Below are positions 54,163 to 64,000 of a DNA stretch of 64,000 nucleotides, piece after piece; position 1 is the stretch's first letter; each line of letters starts with the position of its first letter. The notes under the pieces are model-generated. The model ran no database searches. It had not been told where the DNA came from and saw only the letters and a program-made list of their open reading frames with translations. The DNA is from Edaphochlamys debaryana. Lineage: Eukaryota > Chlorophyta > Chlorophyceae > Chlamydomonadales. The stretch lies in the NCBI GenBank assembly GCA_016858145.1, contig JAEHOE010000055.1:372001-436000 (forward strand), given 5' to 3'. Both the position numbers and the translations under genes were made by a program.

Positions 54163-55551
54163 TCGTTGTTGGAGCGCAGAGCGCTCATGCAGGTCTTGAA
54201 GTCCTGGGGGGGGAGGGGGGAGGGCGCGGGGAGGGGGTAAGGGGGTACGCTCGGATTTGAGGGCGGGTAGGCACACGGCACGGGCCAGGTTTCTTGGGGG
54301 GAGGGGGGTTCGGGGGTGGGGAGGGGGTGGGTGATGGCGAGGGAGCAATCGCATTCCTGCGCTCCTAGGAAGCCCAGCACGCTCGAGTGCCACCCAGCAC
54401 GCGAAACACACACGGCCGCCCCGGGGCCCGACCCACCTGGCCCTCGCAGTCGAAGTCGATCACCTCCCAGTTGTCGTACGGCCGTTGGCCGTACCCCTCG
54501 TTCTCGTACTGCTTCTCCTTCCCCGCCTTAAGGACCACTGCCGGGGGGGTGGGAGGGTATGGGGGAGGGCGGTGGAAGGGGTTTAGGGGTAGGGGTTGCG
54601 GGTGAGGTGGAGGAGGGGTGAGGTGGCGGAGGGGTGGGATGGGGTAGGGATGGGGTAGGCAGGGTAGGCAGGGGACCCACAGGATTGCAGCGCCAGGGGT
54701 GTGCAGCACGGGCCCTAGGGCAGAGGCAGAGCGGCCTGCCTATCCCTCTCAAGCCCCTGTCCAGGCAGCAAAGCCCCCCATGCCGCCTCCCCACTGCCCT
54801 CGTGCCTGTCCGCCGGCCTTAACTCCTCCCTGCCCATCTCCCGGCCCCCGACCTTCCAACTCCCCATCCCCCCCGAATCTCCTCCGTCCGTGCCGCAACG
54901 CCTCAATACGTTGCACAATCATAAGCCCCGCAACCATTTGCCCCAGCGGCTCTGCCCCCAAGGACCCCCTGCCCTCACCCGCGCGGCAGCGGCTGAGCCT
55001 TCCTTCCCCTTCCCTCTTGCCCTTTCCCCCACCATTCTCCACACACACACACCCCAGCCCAAAGCCCCACCCGCGCTGCAGCGGCTTAGGACGTCCCCCA
55101 CCACCACACGACCGCTCTTGGCCGCAGCGCCGCCCTCCGTCACCTCCGCGACAAACACTGGAGGGGCGAACCGTAAGGCAGGCAGGGAAAGGAGGGGTGA
55201 GGGGGGAGGATATGAGGGGGCAACGAGGAGAGGTGCAGAGGCGTGCTGGATTGGATGCAAGTGTGTGCGTGGGACTCCGCCCTGCGAGGTGGTGGGGGAA
55301 GCTCCACCACAACGGCCGCCCTCGCTGCGATTGCAGCTGCTGCCTGGCCGAGTCACGTTTCATAAACCCCTTTGTGGCCTCCCGCCGAAACCCCTGGCCC
55401 GCCTGCCCTGAGGCCCTGACAGGGCCCCCCACCCCATCCAACCCCACCTGGCCCCCCCGACGGGCTCTGCTCGAACACCACTCCAATAGGTTTCCGCAGG
55501 GTCACACGGACCAGGCCGGCGGGGGCAGGGGTGGAGGCAGCGGCGGGGGCA
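54117..55551 (-). CDS. PDZ-domain protein, 3' four exons; 5' end unresolved
   Basis: Exons in transcription order are 55551-55448, 55157-55071, 54537-54437 and 54203-54117 (TAA), all in phase. The PDZ fold reads from LVRVTLRKPIGVVFEQSPSG (carboxylate-binding loop of K-P-I-G-V-V-F type) through VFVAEVTEGGAAAKSGRVVV and GDVLSRCSAVVLKAGK to the end, DITLVLRKP. An insert, YENEGYGQRPYDNWEVIDFD, then EGQDFKTCMSALRSNNERWG, lies before the last strand. This resembles plant and algal thylakoid-associated PDZ proteins of the MET1/ENH1 kind, so plastid location is plausible. The first exon shown needs a preceding exon ending in phase 2. A possible start is ATG 56266 (MAAIQARSLAS, transit-peptide-like), but the join could not be proved. 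Biochemical role unknown. Confidence 0.7.
54393..54414 (-). repeat. GTGTGTGTTTCGCGTGCTG core in an intron of the PDZ gene
   Basis: It lies on the minus strand about 25 bp after the donor of exon 54537-54437, the same position and orientation as the cores after exon 5 of paralogues A and B. A partial GTGCTGGG duplication follows. Confidence 0.55.
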
Positions 55552-56952
55552 CTGCGGGGAGGGGGGCGGCGGGTGTGGAGGCAGAGCCAGAAGGGGTGCT
55601 GCATGCATGCGCAGGGGTCTGGCTTGGAGAGGGAATTGCTACCGCGGGAAGAGCCGGCTGGGGCCAGCGGCAGGGTCCCGGGCAGACCCCACCGGCCGTC
55701 CCCCTGGCTGTGGCTGACACCCGCCCCCACGGCGCCCTGGCCTCAAGCCACCCCTGGCGGTCACCAGTGGTCACCAGCGGTCAGGAGCGGTCACCAGCGG
55801 TCACCAGCGGTCACCCGCGGTCGCCCGCGGTCACCAGCGGTCACCAGCGGTCGCCCGCGGTCACCAGCGGTCACCAGCGGTCGCCCGCGGTCACCAGCGG
55901 TCACCAGCGGTCAAGCCGAGTGTTGCAGTCTCCAACCCCTGCCCCAGAATGCTTTACTTGCTTCTTTCGCACGTGTCTTGTGGTCTAGACGTTGCGCCAC
56001 AGCCTTGCACGATGGGTTTCAATGCCGCCCCCAAGCCCCGCCCCCGCCCCTGGGCTGGACACTCCCCCGCCACCCGCTCACACCTGGCCTCCGCGCTCCG
56101 AACCAGCGCTCCCCGCCGTCGAGCGGGCGCCGCGAGCTGTCGCCTGCTAGCAATTGCTGAGACTGCGAGTGAAGCACGTCGTCCGTAACGTCGCTTTGCG
56201 TCGCGACAGCGTTCGCGCATGTGCATTCGCGGCGCGCACCTGAGGCGAGGGACCGGGCTTGGATGGCGGCCATTTGTACTGTGCGACGAATACGTGTGGA
56301 TGGGTTGTATAATGCTCGCGACTGAAGTGAGGCGCGACTTGCGGGATGGTTGGCAGGCACGGCGGTCGAGGTGATTGGCTGCCGTTGAGGCCACCGACGG
56401 GAGTGGAGCTCGGCCAGTAACTAGTGCGCCTGCATGCCTGTTGACATTGGTGGGAGCTAGGGGGATGTGGCGCGGTGCTTGGGGAGGGCTGCTGGCGCGG
56501 AAGTGGCCTGGGATGGACAGGGATTGGGTGGAGGACCCTGCGTGTCTACCCTCCCCGCCCACCGATTCATGCCTAAACAGCTGAATGCAGCTCAGCAGGC
56601 GTGCGTGCAGCCCAGGGTACTCGTCGGGAAAAAACAGGGGGAATGCGGGAGCAGGCCGGGCAAGATGAGCGGCACCCAGGCCCGTTTCCTCGAGTCGAGT
56701 GCGCATAAGCGTATATTTACACTCCCTGACCGCTACGTGCGGGCACTGAGCAGAGCAGCGCCTCAAGGCTCTGGCCAGGGCTTCGGTCGGTTAGAGAGAG
56801 CGCTCGCCCTCGCGGCTTGCGGCGACCCAAAAACGGGCAATTTGCTGAGTGGGTTGCTGCGCTGCCTGTTGTGGTCAGCCGCTGCTGCGGGCGCGGTTCC
56901 GCTCAGCGCAGCAGCAGCACGTCGCAGAGCTCGCAGACGGAGGGCAATTATC
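55552..56952. other. 5' region of the PDZ gene and divergent promoter with the DCAF11-like gene
   Basis: It contains the 10-bp minisatellite at 55752-55915. A candidate first exon of the PDZ gene, minus strand 56266 to about 56233 (M-A-A-I-Q-A-R-S-L-A-S), is followed by a GTGCGC donor. About 690 bp then lead to the DCAF11-like start. One or more additional PDZ-gene exons must lie here. Confidence 0.45.
55752..55915. repeat. 10-bp minisatellite (CGGTCACCAG / CGGTCGCCCG)
   Basis: About 15 tandem units alternate between two variants of the decamer, and also form a higher-order CACCAG-CACCAG-CGCCCG pattern. It is probably in an intron or 5' UTR of the PDZ gene. Confidence 0.9.
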
Positions 56953-59900
56953 ATGTCAGCGACCACCGAAATGAGCGACGACGAATACGTGCCTGTCATT
57001 ACTGACGGCAGCGAGGACGACGAGGTGAGGGGTGCATGTGCACTCGGCCCGGAACCTGCGCGCCGGTATGCCTTACCGAGCGGCGCCCTGCCGCGCAACA
57101 GCTGCAACCTAGCGTGCCCTGCTGCTCTAGGGATAGCTCCCGGCGTCAGAGACCTGTGCTGGGGGAATGGCTTCGGGATGTGGGTGCATGGTGGTCACGG
57201 GCGCTCGGCTTTTGGCCCCAGTTCAGCATGTCTTGCGAGGGCACACCAGCTTCATTCCCCAGCTGGGCTAGTCCCCCAGGCGCCCGTGCGCTCGGGACGG
57301 GCGGGTCGCGACAGGGGAGGCCTTTGGGAGGCGCGCCAGCCTACACGTCTCCTGCCAACGTTGCCACCCCTCCAAGCCCCCCACCCGCGACCTAAGGCTT
57401 CTGCCAATCCCACGCCTTCCCTCCACCCCTGCTTCTTGCCCTGAACGACCCACCCCGTCGGGAGCGCCACTCGCCAACCAGCGTCCTCCCACCTCCCCCG
57501 TCGCACCGCCCCCGCCTCCCCACCACCCCTGCCTCCCCACCACCTTGTGGTTCCCCTCCCCTTCCCTATGCCCACTCCCCCCCTCCCTCTCCCCACTCAC
57601 CTCCCTCTCCTCACTCTCTTCCCGCCCCCTTCTCCCGTCCTCTCCCTGTCAGGACGACACACCTCAGCTGCACACGGAGATCCGGGAGGGCGACGGCGAG
57701 GAGGAGGAGGATGAGTCAGACGATGACTCAGAGGAGGGGGAGGAGGGGATGACTGGGGACTACGACGACGGGGTGGCCGAGGGGGGGGAGGGGGGAGAGG
57801 AGGGGGAGGAAGAGGAGGAGGGGGGAGGAGGAGGGGGAGGGGCGGAGCGGCGGACCGTGTCTATCCAGGACTACCTGGCCTGGCGGCTGCTGGGGCGGGA
57901 GCCGGGCCGGAGCCGGGAGGAGCCGCGAAAGAGGTGAGAGGGGGAGGGAAAGGGTGTGGGGAAGGTAGGGGGGGAAGGAGTGGGGACGTGGGGAAAGCTG
58001 TGGGTAAGGTGTGGGGAACGGGTGGGGGCCGTGGGAAAGGGGATGGGGAAGGGTGTGGGGAAGAGGTTGGCGGGCGGGGGAGACGTGAGAGGGGGTATCG
58101 GGGGCGGGCGGGAGGAGCTACGAATAAGTTTAGATGGGTGGGGGTGGAGGGTGTGGATTAAGGGGGGGAAAGGGAAGCTGGAGGGGCTGTGGAGGGGCCG
58201 CGGCGCGGTCGCCCGCAGGGCCTCTGTAGGGGCATTGCAATGCATGGCGTGGGCTGCAGCTGGGGCATCTTAGACCCTGGATCCTGGACCCTGGATCCTG
58301 GATCCTGGATCTTGGATCTTGGATCCCCCACAGAGCTTTGTGATGCGGCCCCTCGCTAACCCCCCCCCCCCCCAGGTTCGTCCCCTTCGAGGACTCTGTG
58401 CCCCGGGCGCTCCCCCGCGGGGCCCTGTGGCAGGCCACCGCCCTGGCCACCGCCGCTGCGCCCCCGGCCCGGCGCAACGCGGGCGCGGCCTTCGACGTGC
58501 GTCGCTGGGGGGGTGGCATGGGGGCTTTGGGGGGGAGAGGAAGTCCATGGGGGGAGGAAGGCCATGGGATGGTGGGGAGGAAGGCCATGGGGGGAGGGGG
58601 ATCTTAGGGGGGAGGGAGAGAAAGGGCATGGGGGGCACGGCACAGCCGGGGGAAGCAGGCTTGGGGCTGTGGCACTAAGGGGACGCAGGGGTCAGGCTGG
58701 GCAGGTTTTGGGCCTGGTTCCGGGCCTGTAGGGGGCCTACCCAATGCAATGCAGCCGCAGACGCAGTCGCGGGCGTGCCTTTGCTTGCCCCATACAACCG
58801 CCCGGCCGCTGGCCGCCCGCCCCACACACACTGTGCCCTACCCGAGCATCTAAGCACACTGTGCCCTACGCATCCGATACACACTGTGCCCCCATCTCCC
58901 CAGTCCGAGCTGGATCGAGCGTACGACGCCTCCCTGCACTCGGGCCGTACCGCACCGTACGGCAAGAAGATGCGGCAGGTACGGCGCTGGTGCCGGTACG
59001 GCGCTGCCGCGATGCAGACCCAGCCAGACTCGTGCCTTGTCAGTCCCCTCCGTACGCCTCACCAGCCTGTATGCCTCCTTCCCCCCCTTCACCACCTTAA
59101 CCCCCCCACAAAACGCTCCCAGGACGTTCTTTCAACCGCTGCCCATGACTCATCCGTCGCCGCCGCCGTCTCCCACCTGGGCCCCCACCCGCCCGCCGCC
59201 GGGACCGACGCGGCCTCCGCCTCCGCCCGTGACGCCGCCGCCGCTGGGCCGTCCACGCCCACCTCCGCCGCCACCGCCTCCTCCGCCCGCAGCTGCGCCA
59301 CCGCCTTCACCGACGCCAGCCGCGGCGGCGGCGGCGGCGGCCGCCTGCCGGCGGCCCCCACGCCCTCCTCCACCGCGCGCAGCGGCGTCACGACCCGCCG
59401 CGCCGCCGCCGCCGCTGCGGCGGCGGCTTCACCCCCCGCCGGCGCCGCCAGTGGCTCTGCCGCCGCCGCCAGCCCCGCGGCCAGCCCCGCCGCCAGCGGC
59501 GGCGGCGGCGGCGGCCTGGACGCGTTTCTGTCGGGGGTGCCCGTGGTGTCCTCCCCCCGCATGCTGCACCGGCGGGAGACGGGGGAGGGGGTGCCGGGGG
59601 GCGCGGCGTGCGTGGGGTGGGGCCGGGGGCAGATGCGGCACATGGCCTGCCACCGGGCGCTCCCACGGTGAGCCACGTGGGGGGGGGGGGGGTTGGCGGG
59701 GAAAAAACGGTTGGGTTTCGGGCACGGTTTCGGTGACGGCGGGTCGGCGTCATGGCATGGGCATTTGCATGGGCATGGGCGTGCGGTTTACGGTTAATGA
59801 CAACGGCCTCGTGGTTACAGTCTCATCCCGTCAGCGCGGGTGCCAGGCGGCTGGGGCCACAGGCGGCCGCATCAGTTCCTGGCGCCCGGCCGCACATGGC

Positions 59901-62900
59901 GCCGAGTGCAAGGGCCTGGCGGGGCCCGGGTGACGCCCATGCCCCCCCCCTTCCCATCCACCCCCCCTTCAACACCCCCTCCCCCCCTCCCCCCCCTGTC
60001 AGGTACCCCCGGGCGGTGGTTGACGCCATGGACTCGAGGGCCTACATCGGGCAGTTCAGCGACAACGGACAGTTCTTCGTGGCGGCCTTCCAGGTGCGTT
60101 CCTGTTTGGAGGTTCCGCATCTAGCGAGTAGTCGCGTTGCAGGTGCGGTAAGGGCTGCTCGTGTATGCGGGGGAGACGTAGGTGCGTTCCAGGTGCACCA
60201 TAGTGGGGTCACAGCGTCACAACGGCCAGGGCTTCCTTCTGTCGGCATACTGCGGGCGTGTGCGGACCGAATGTCTTTGTGGCAGCTCTTGCAGGGCTGA
60301 TTCAAGAAGGAAAGGCAGAGGCACTGGCATGGGTGTCGACCGGCGTGTCCTGACTTCCTTCACCTATTTCCCTCTGACCGTTGGAGGTGCTGCATAAGTT
60401 CAGGGGTGTGCTCGACCGGCGTTCCCTGACTAACTCCCCTCCACCTCCCCCCCCGCCGTACGGCCGCAGGACCGGCGCGTACGGCTGTACGACGTGGAGC
60501 GGGGGTGGAAGCTGCGCAAGGACATCACCACGCGCATGTGCAGGTACGGCACAGTGCTGCGTGTACGGCAGCGTGCACAACAGCACCGGCAGGCAGGCTG
60601 GTTGAGAAGTACGACGCTAATTGGGGGGGGGGGTAGATTGCAACCAGAGGGTGGTGATCTGGAAAGCGACGCAAGCGAAGTCTCCTCGCTGAACCACCCC
60701 TCCTTCGTCCGTCCTCCCCCGTCCCCCCCTCCCCCCCTGTCAGGTGGACCATCACCGATACCTCCGTGTCCCCGGATCAGCGCTTCGTCATCTACTCGTC
60801 CATCATCCCTGTCGTACACCTCGTGGAGGTACGGCATCTGTGCTGTACCTAACAGCAATACGGCGCCTGTTGTGTGAAAGCGACGGCTCAACGACGGCTC
60901 AAACTACCCCAACGCACTTGGGCCCACGCCTCCCACATCCCCCGTTTCCTCCGCAGGTGGGCAGCAGCTACGACAACGTGCAGTCCATCGCCAACATCAC
61001 CCAGGTGGGCGGGGGGGGAGGAGGACTATGAGAATTGGGGGAAGGGAAGTTACACGGTCGCAAGAGCATACCCCTAACCCCTGAAGCCCGCGGTTCCCCC
61101 CTCCCACGCCCCCCTCCCACCCCCCCTTCCCCGCCTCCCCCTTCCCCCCTGTCAGGTGCACGAGCCGCTCAACTTCGACGAGACCACGGCGGGGGGCGAC
61201 CACCGCCTGGGCAGGAGCTTTGGCATTTGGTGGGGGGGAGGGGGGGGGGGAACGGAGGGGGGGGAAGGAGGGGAGGGGGAAGGAGGGAAGCGGGAAAAAG
61301 GGGAGGGGGCAGGAAGGGAGGGGTGGGCAGGGGAGGGGCGAGGGCCCGGGGGAGCGCGCGGGGGGAAGGATGGCGATGCCCCCTTCCAGACGACGCCTGC
61401 CACGCCCTGCCCGTGAAAAGAGGGTCAAGGGGCAGGTGGGGTTGTCATGCTGGCGAGGCCGGGGCTGCGGTGGTGCATGGGCATGCAGCCACCCACACCC
61501 ATTCTCGTCACCCGCGGCTGCTCTGTTCGGACTCCCATCCCTCAGGCGATCCCCCTTGACTTCCCCTCCCCCGTTCCAGGTCTGTTCAGTGGTCCGGTGA
61601 CGGGCGGGAGATCCTGGCCGGAACCAACGACCAGGTGCGCCGTGCAGGGGCATAGCCGTACTGCAGTGCAGGGCATGGTGTCGTACCATACAGGGAAGGC
61701 AGGGGGGCTAAACGAGCGCTCTAGGGGACAGGAAAGTAGCTCGAAAGATCCTGGCCGGAACCAACGACCAGGTGCGCGGGTGTCAGGGCTGTAGGGGCGG
61801 GGATGAGGTTTGGGGGGGGGGGGGGCATGAGGTGATTACAGGGCTCAGTTGCAGGGGTTACGGGGGACAGCTGGAACGGAAGTCCGGAGGGGAAGGGGAC
61901 AGCACGGGGGTGCAGGGGCGTGCCAGAAACGCTCAAACCCTCGACCCCCCCCCTCCCCCCTCCCCCCTTCAGTCGGTGGTGGTGCTGGATGTGGAGACCA
62001 AGCGGGTGGTGGCGCGGGCGGAGGGGCACGAGGTGTGTGTGTGGGGGGTGAGGGCGGTTTAGCGACGGGGGTGAGGGCGAAGGACGAGGTTGGGCTCCGC
62101 TTGGCAGTCCACGCAATGAGCCGCGAGGGGTGGACACCACGTGAGCCCAGTTGCCTGACCGCCAACCGCCAACCGTCAACCACCAACTGCCTGCAGGACG
62201 ACGTGAACGCGGTGACGTACGCCGACTCATCGCCCAACGTAATCGTGTCGGGCAGCGACGACTCCCTGGTCAAGGTGGGTCGGTTGGTTGGACTAACGGT
62301 AACTGACAGCCGGTCCCTCCATCGGCCCTTATCCCCTGACTGTTACAGCGGATCTGCACCCCACCAGTGCCCCGGTTGGTATAGCCGTCACCGAGGCTAC
62401 CGACCCCCTTCGCTGACACGCTCCGCTCCCCCCCCGTGTCAGGTGTGGGACCGGCGGCTTATGCCGGGGGCGGGGCCGGACGCGGCCGGGGCGTACCGGA
62501 CGCGGCCCAAGCCCGTTGGTGAGAGGGGCTCTGGGGGGGGGGGGGGCAGGGGAAAGGGAGGATGGGAGGGAGGGACTTGTCAGGGAGGGGGAGGGGGGGG
62601 GGCAGATGGGCGCGGGGCACACGGCACCAGTAAGGGTAACCCTCCTCTTGCCTCCTTCCTCCTCCCCCCGAGGGCACCTTCCCCGCGCCTTTCGCCTTGC
62701 CCCTTTCCACACCCCCTCGTGCCCTCCCCCTCGTGCGCTCACCCTTCTCGCCCTAATCTCCTCTTACCCCTCCCCCCTCTTGCTTCCCTCCCCTTCTCTT
62801 CGCCCCCCCCCCCAAAGGGGTGCTGGTGGGCCACACCGAGGGCATCACGCACCTCCACTCCCGGGGGGACGGCACGCACGTGCTCAGTAACGCCAAGGAC

Positions 62901-64000
62901 CAGACCGCCAAGCTGTGGGACGTGCGCATGATGGAGGTGCGTACGGCAGATCGCGCGTACGGCAGATGGCTTGTACGGCTTTTAAGGCCAGAGCCCTGTC
63001 ACCCCTCCCAACCCACGCCTTTACCCCCGTTCCTCCTTCCATTCACCTTTTTGCCCCCCTTATTAAGCCGCGCCTTCATCTCCCCCCCCTTCCCTCCGCC
63101 TTTCGCCCTTCCCCCCCTCCCCCTCTCAGGCCGGTGGCTCCCTGCGTGACTCAGCCGCCGCCGGGCGCCTGCCCCGCAGCGGAGTGCCCCAGTTTAACTG
63201 GGACTACAGGTGCGGTACGGCCGTACGGCACATGCCGAGCGTGAGGGTCCGTTTTGGTTTGGTTTTGGTGCCCGAGTACGGGATGGGCCTGGGCCGAGCA
63301 GACTGCGCCTCGCCTCGCACCCACAACCCAGCGGTTCTTGTCGGCATCCTCCAACAAGCCCGATTGTGTCCGTCCCACCCGCGCCATCCCCTGAGAACCC
63401 GGCCAAACTTTCTCTTCGGCTACGGTTCGCGTAATTCGTCAAGCGATCACCCCTGAGAACCCCCTCGTCCCCGGCCAGCCTGCGCCGTCCCGCGCCCGCC
63501 CCCGCCAACCCTCCCTCCCCCATCCCTCCCCCCACCCCGCCCCCCAGGTGGCAGGAGTACCCCGCCTCCGGGCGAGTGGTCAAGCACCCCCACGACGCCT
63601 CCATTCAGACCTACCGGGGGCACACGGTGCAGCACACGCTCATCCGTGCATACGTGAGGCACTGGGGGTTGATGCAGAGAGTGGGGGCCAGGGGGCTGGG
63701 GTGCCTTTTGAAGGAGTGGAGATGGGTGGGGTGAGATGCGGGCGGAAGTCCCTGAGCGCTTTGGCGGAGGAGCCGAGGAGGAGGACCTTTTGTTGCTGGG
63801 CAGGAGGGGGGGCCAGGGGGTTGGGTGGTTTTCAACAAAGCGGAGCTCCCCACGCGCTCGGGCGGCCCCGAACACTCCCATCTCGCGTTTCCAACACACC
63901 CTCTCCCCCTTTCCCCCTCCCCCCCCCCAGTTCTCCCCCGCGCACTCCACGGCGCAGCGCTTCATCTACACGGGCAGCGTGGAGGGCGGCGTGCACGTGT
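56953..64000 (+). CDS. DCAF11/LEC14B-like WD40 protein, 3'-partial, 18 exons in window
   Basis: Predicted substrate receptor of CUL4-DDB1 ubiquitin ligases. Exons: 56953-57024, 57653-57933, 58376-58496, 58904-58978, 59123-59667, 60003-60093, 60470-60543, 60744-60828, 60957-61004, 61156-61229, 61580-61634, 61973-62032, 62197-62274, 62443-62518, 62818-62936, 63130-63209, 63548-63653 and 63931->64000; all phases join. The N-terminus MSATTEMSDDEYVPVITD is followed by a Glu/Asp-rich region and an Ala-rich insert in exon 5. Family blocks follow: AYIGQFSDNGQFFVAAFQ, RRVRLYDVERGWKLRKDI, REILAGTNDQ, DDVNAVTYADSSPNVIVSGS, SLVKVWDRRLMPG, VLVGHTEGITHLHSRGDG, SNAKDQTAKLWDVRMM, FNWDYRWQEYP, YRGHTVQHTLIRAYFSP and RFIYTGSVEGGVHV. 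Blades end in VWDRR and LWDVR, the WDxR motif that contacts DDB1. The remaining C-terminus lies beyond the window. Confidence 0.92.
58264..58328. repeat. (C)CTGGATC heptamer/octamer array in intron 2 of the DCAF11-like gene
   Basis: About eight units of CTGGATCC, CTGGACC and TTGGATC follow each other just before the intron's final C-tract. Related GGATC-rich stretches occur in coding exons at 8930-8952 and 42360-42426 and in intron at 9145-9165. Confidence 0.85.
58820..58900 (+). repeat. Threefold ACACACTGTGCCC(TAC) repeat before exon 4 of the DCAF11-like gene
   Basis: ACACACTGTGCCCTACCCGA, GCACACTGTGCCCTACGCAT and ATACACACTGTGCCCCC follow each other in the 3' part of intron 3. They resemble half of the CCGTGCCAATACACACC core in rearranged order. 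Confidence 0.6.
61609..61777 (+). repeat. Perfect 32-bp echo of the exon 11 donor edge, DCAF11-like gene
   Basis: Positions 61609-61640 (end of exon 11 plus donor, encoding ILAGTNDQ) and 61746-61777 are identical over 32 bp and 137 bp apart. Because the intronic copy carries the same donor, it is a potential competing 5' splice site. Confidence 0.9.

Noticed and set aside
55752..55915. CRISPR-like regular array
   Set aside because: Units are contiguous 10-mers without spacers, in a eukaryotic nuclear context. It is a minisatellite.

Overview
The window is nuclear DNA of a volvocine-type green alga (Chlamydomonas or Volvox lineage). The sequence is very GC-rich. The genes are dense and intron-rich, with GT-AG splice sites, phase-consistent exons and long C-rich tracts before acceptors. 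TGTAA polyadenylation signals lie downstream of several genes. The gene content is eukaryotic and partly plastidial: a plastid class I aldolase with a transit peptide, a DCAF11/LEC14B WD40 protein, cytosolic ribosomal protein uS8/RPS15A, a core histone H2A variant and a PurF with an N-terminal extension. All exon joins below were made by eye from splice consensus, reading frame and family similarity.

Layout. 1-1270 (+): divergent H2A variant, 5' end outside the window. 1947-9945 (+): a 20-exon unrecognised membrane protein, called paralogue A here. 10831-12547 (-): unidentified four-exon gene. 12953-15301 (+): F-box/LRR-like gene with an apparent frameshift. 17371-25673 (-): paralogue B, the inverted partner of A with the same 20-exon structure. 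26953-27788 (-): mitochondrial-type uS7-like gene that stops early in the domain. 28925-34741 (+): amidophosphoribosyltransferase (purF), 11 exons. 36647-37039 (+): RPS15A. 40219-48541 (+): 13-exon F-box/leucine-rich-repeat protein with a very long low-complexity insert. 49994-51835 (+): plastid fructose-bisphosphate aldolase. 54117-55551 (-): PDZ-domain protein, 5' end unresolved. 56953-64000 (+): DCAF11-like WD40 protein, running off the window.

The genes do not form one pathway. PurF starts purine synthesis, aldolase serves the Calvin cycle and glycolysis, uS7 and uS8 are ribosomal, and the F-box and DCAF11-like proteins are candidate ubiquitin-ligase substrate receptors.

The most unusual signal is in the introns. 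In at least seven of the genes, 20-60 bp of an exon edge together with its splice site is copied again inside the neighbouring intron ('exon-edge echoes'). Echoes in purF and in both paralogues often sit beside a shared core, GTGTGT-n-TTGGCACGG or its reverse complement. The purine-rich form lies near donors and the complementary pyrimidine-rich form near acceptors. This looks like a family of introner-like or duplication-generating elements still changing copy number, because echo number differs between paralogues A and B.
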